Below, one piece after another: positions 5,341 through 6,472 of a stretch of 6,472 nt of DNA (its first letter is position 1; each line of letters opens with the position of its first letter). The stretch is from contig CAKSOB010000075.1 of assembly GCA_934476545.1 (NCBI GenBank), positions 1 to 6,472 of the forward strand, written 5' to 3'. The position numbers and the translations under genes were made by a program. Source of the DNA: an uncultured Eubacteriales bacterium (GTDB lineage Bacteria; Bacillota; Clostridia; Oscillospirales; Acutalibacteraceae). The notes beneath the pieces are model-generated. The model was given only the letters and a program-made list of their open reading frames with translations, ran no database searches and was not told the DNA's origin.

Positions 5341-6472
5341 TTACATCGACACGCCACTGGTGCTGCCGATTGCACCGTAAGAGCCATACAGCGCACTGAA
5401 TATTGCGATCAGCACAAAGGCTACAATCAAACCCATAACCATGAGCATGATCGGCTCTACATAAGAAACCATCTTGTTGATGGCAATTTCCGCATCGTAT
5501 TCCAAGGAATCTGCCGTTGCCAACAGCATGGTGTCCAAGCTACCGGTTTCTTCCCCTACACGGATGGAGTCGGTCAGCTTCCGTACAAAGCCGTCTACCA
5601 TGTCCAAACCCTCGCTGAGATTATTACCTGCACGAACAAAGGGAATGACCTGATCAAACTGCTGGTCGATGTAGTCGTTACCAATGGTTTTTCTGGTGAT
5701 TTGCAATGCGGGAACGATGGGAATACCCGCAGAATACAAGGAGCTGAGGGTACGTGCAAACCGAGAGGTGCAAACAACCTTCTGCAACTTGCCGAACACC
5801 GGCACCTTTAATTTAAAGCGATGCCACTTGAGCCGCACCGATGGCATTCGCACCAACGCCTTTACGCCAAAATAAATGCCCACGCCCGCCGCAATGATAA
5901 GATACCAATAGTTTTGCATAATATGTCCGACGCCCATGAGAATGGTAGTGGACAGCGGCATGGAATCCATTTGGCTGAACAATTCGTCAAACTGGGGCAA
6001 CAGGAAGTTGGTAACAATGAAAATAACGGCGATAATCATAGCGCCCAAGATTTTTGGATACACCATAGAGCTGGAGATTTTCGCATTCAGCTTGTGGTCT
6101 TTCTCGTAGAGCTGCGCCATTTTCATGGCTACCTGGTCCATGTTACCGCTGGTTTCTGCGGAGCGGAACATATAAATCATCAGGGGTGGGAAGGCATCTC
6201 CCTCCGCTTCCATTGCGTCGGAAAGGGCAATACCTTGGCGAATCTGCGTCAGCAGGTCGGTGTACACCGCCTTTTGCCGTGGCTTTACCGCATCTCCGTT
6301 GGCGATGATTGCCAACGCACGCACCAACGTAACACCGGCACCAATCAGCGTGGATAATTCTCGGCAAAACTCCGCCAACACTTTTGGCTTGAATCTCCGA
6401 TTGCGGCGCACCGACTTTACCTCCTGAGCAGAAAGCAAAAACAGATTTTGCTCTCGCAGCCGCTGATAAAGC
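5341..6472 (-). CDS. pilC: PilC, type IV pilus inner-membrane platform protein (5' partial)
   Basis: PilC, of the GspF/PilC family, is the polytopic platform on which PilB and PilT act. The frame stays open to the right edge, giving 376 complete codons. The first visible residues, LYQRLREQNLFLLSAQEV, match the conserved family segment of the type LRxxGLxxxSxxEV, which normally lies some 30-40 residues after the true start. The real start is therefore outside the window, and the TTG at 6438 is not a credible one. Two T2SF domains follow, each with the family signature: RSAETSGNMDQV in the first and VGEETGSLDTML in the second. Three hydrophobic segments are visible, around nt 5999-6055 (ILGAMIIAVIFIVTNFLLP), 5850-5915 and 5390-5460 (EPIMLMVMGLIVAFVLIAIF). 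FCRELSTLIGAGV and FARTLSSLYSAGIPI are the paired domain starts. GspF is the alternative; the neighbours favour PilC. Confidence 0.96.
   Translation of the reverse strand, partial: LYQRLREQNLFLLSAQEVKSVRRNRRFKPKVLAEFCRELSTLIGAGVTLVRALAIIANGDAVKPRQKAVYTDLLTQIRQGIALSDAMEAEGDAFPPLMIYMFRSAETSGNMDQVAMKMAQLYEKDHKLNAKISSSMVYPKILGAMIIAVIFIVTNFLLPQFDELFSQMDSMPLSTTILMGVGHIMQNYWYLIIAAGVGIYFGVKALVRMPSVRLKWHRFKLKVPVFGKLQKVVCTSRFARTLSSLYSAGIPIVPALQITRKTIGNDYIDQQFDQVIPFVRAGNNLSEGLDMVDGFVRKLTDSIRVGEETGSLDTMLLATADSLEYDAEIAINKMVSYVEPIMLMVMGLIVAFVLIAIFSALYGSYGAIGSTSGVSM

Noticed and set aside
5821..6357. Open frame of 178 codons on the plus strand, antisense to pilC
   Set aside because: It is contained within pilC, and the translation is low in hydrophobic core patterns and rich in His, Gly and Asn.
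1..6472. Type II secretion system instead of a type IV pilus
   Set aside because: GspE, GspF, GspL and GspM are homologous to PilB, PilC, PilMN and PilO, but PilT with its retraction-type C-terminal motif in the same operon favours a pilus.

Overview
The window is one continuous stretch of a type IV pilus (T4P) assembly operon. All genes lie on the minus strand, so transcription runs from high to low coordinates. In that order they are: pilC (inner-membrane platform, 5' end beyond the window), a pilM-pilN fusion, pilO, pilB (extension ATPase), pilT (retraction ATPase), and the first 32 codons of a prepilin-like gene that runs off the left edge. The gaps are 15, 23, 28 and 21 bp, pilMN and pilO overlap by 29 bp, and every internal gene has a recognisable Shine-Dalgarno sequence. 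No stretch over 300 bp lacks a gene, and I see no promoter, terminator, RNA gene, mobile element or CRISPR array. The operon promoter must lie beyond the right edge.

The sequence suggests a Gram-positive, probably clostridial, bacterium of moderate GC content. The reasons are AG-rich Shine-Dalgarno sites, pilMNO genes with no outer-membrane-linked pilP or pilQ following pilO, and a fused pilMN, an arrangement I recall from Clostridioides difficile. This is inference from gene content; I cannot name the genus.

The products would form one machine. PilC is the membrane platform on which PilB (extension) and PilT (retraction) act in turn. PilMN and PilO form the alignment complex that couples the cytoplasmic ring to the envelope. 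The pilin-like protein is a filament subunit with an N-terminal prepilin-peptidase site. No prepilin peptidase (PilD) lies in the window. PilT indicates a retractable pilus, as in twitching, adhesion or DNA uptake.

The system as a whole is a known type. The points of interest are in its details: (i) PilMN has a GspL-like architecture, poorly conserved actin-fold nucleotide motifs, and a Lys/Pro-rich insert of about 84 residues carrying an internal 36-bp repeat; (ii) PilB has two tandem N-terminal motifs of the MshEN c-di-GMP-binding type; (iii) PilT has a Cys in its otherwise conserved AIRNLIRE-type motif; (iv) PilO ends in an unusual Ala/Gln-rich tail; (v) some gene boundaries differ from the simplest ORF reading: PilC has no real start inside the window, and pilT most likely starts at an internal ATG.
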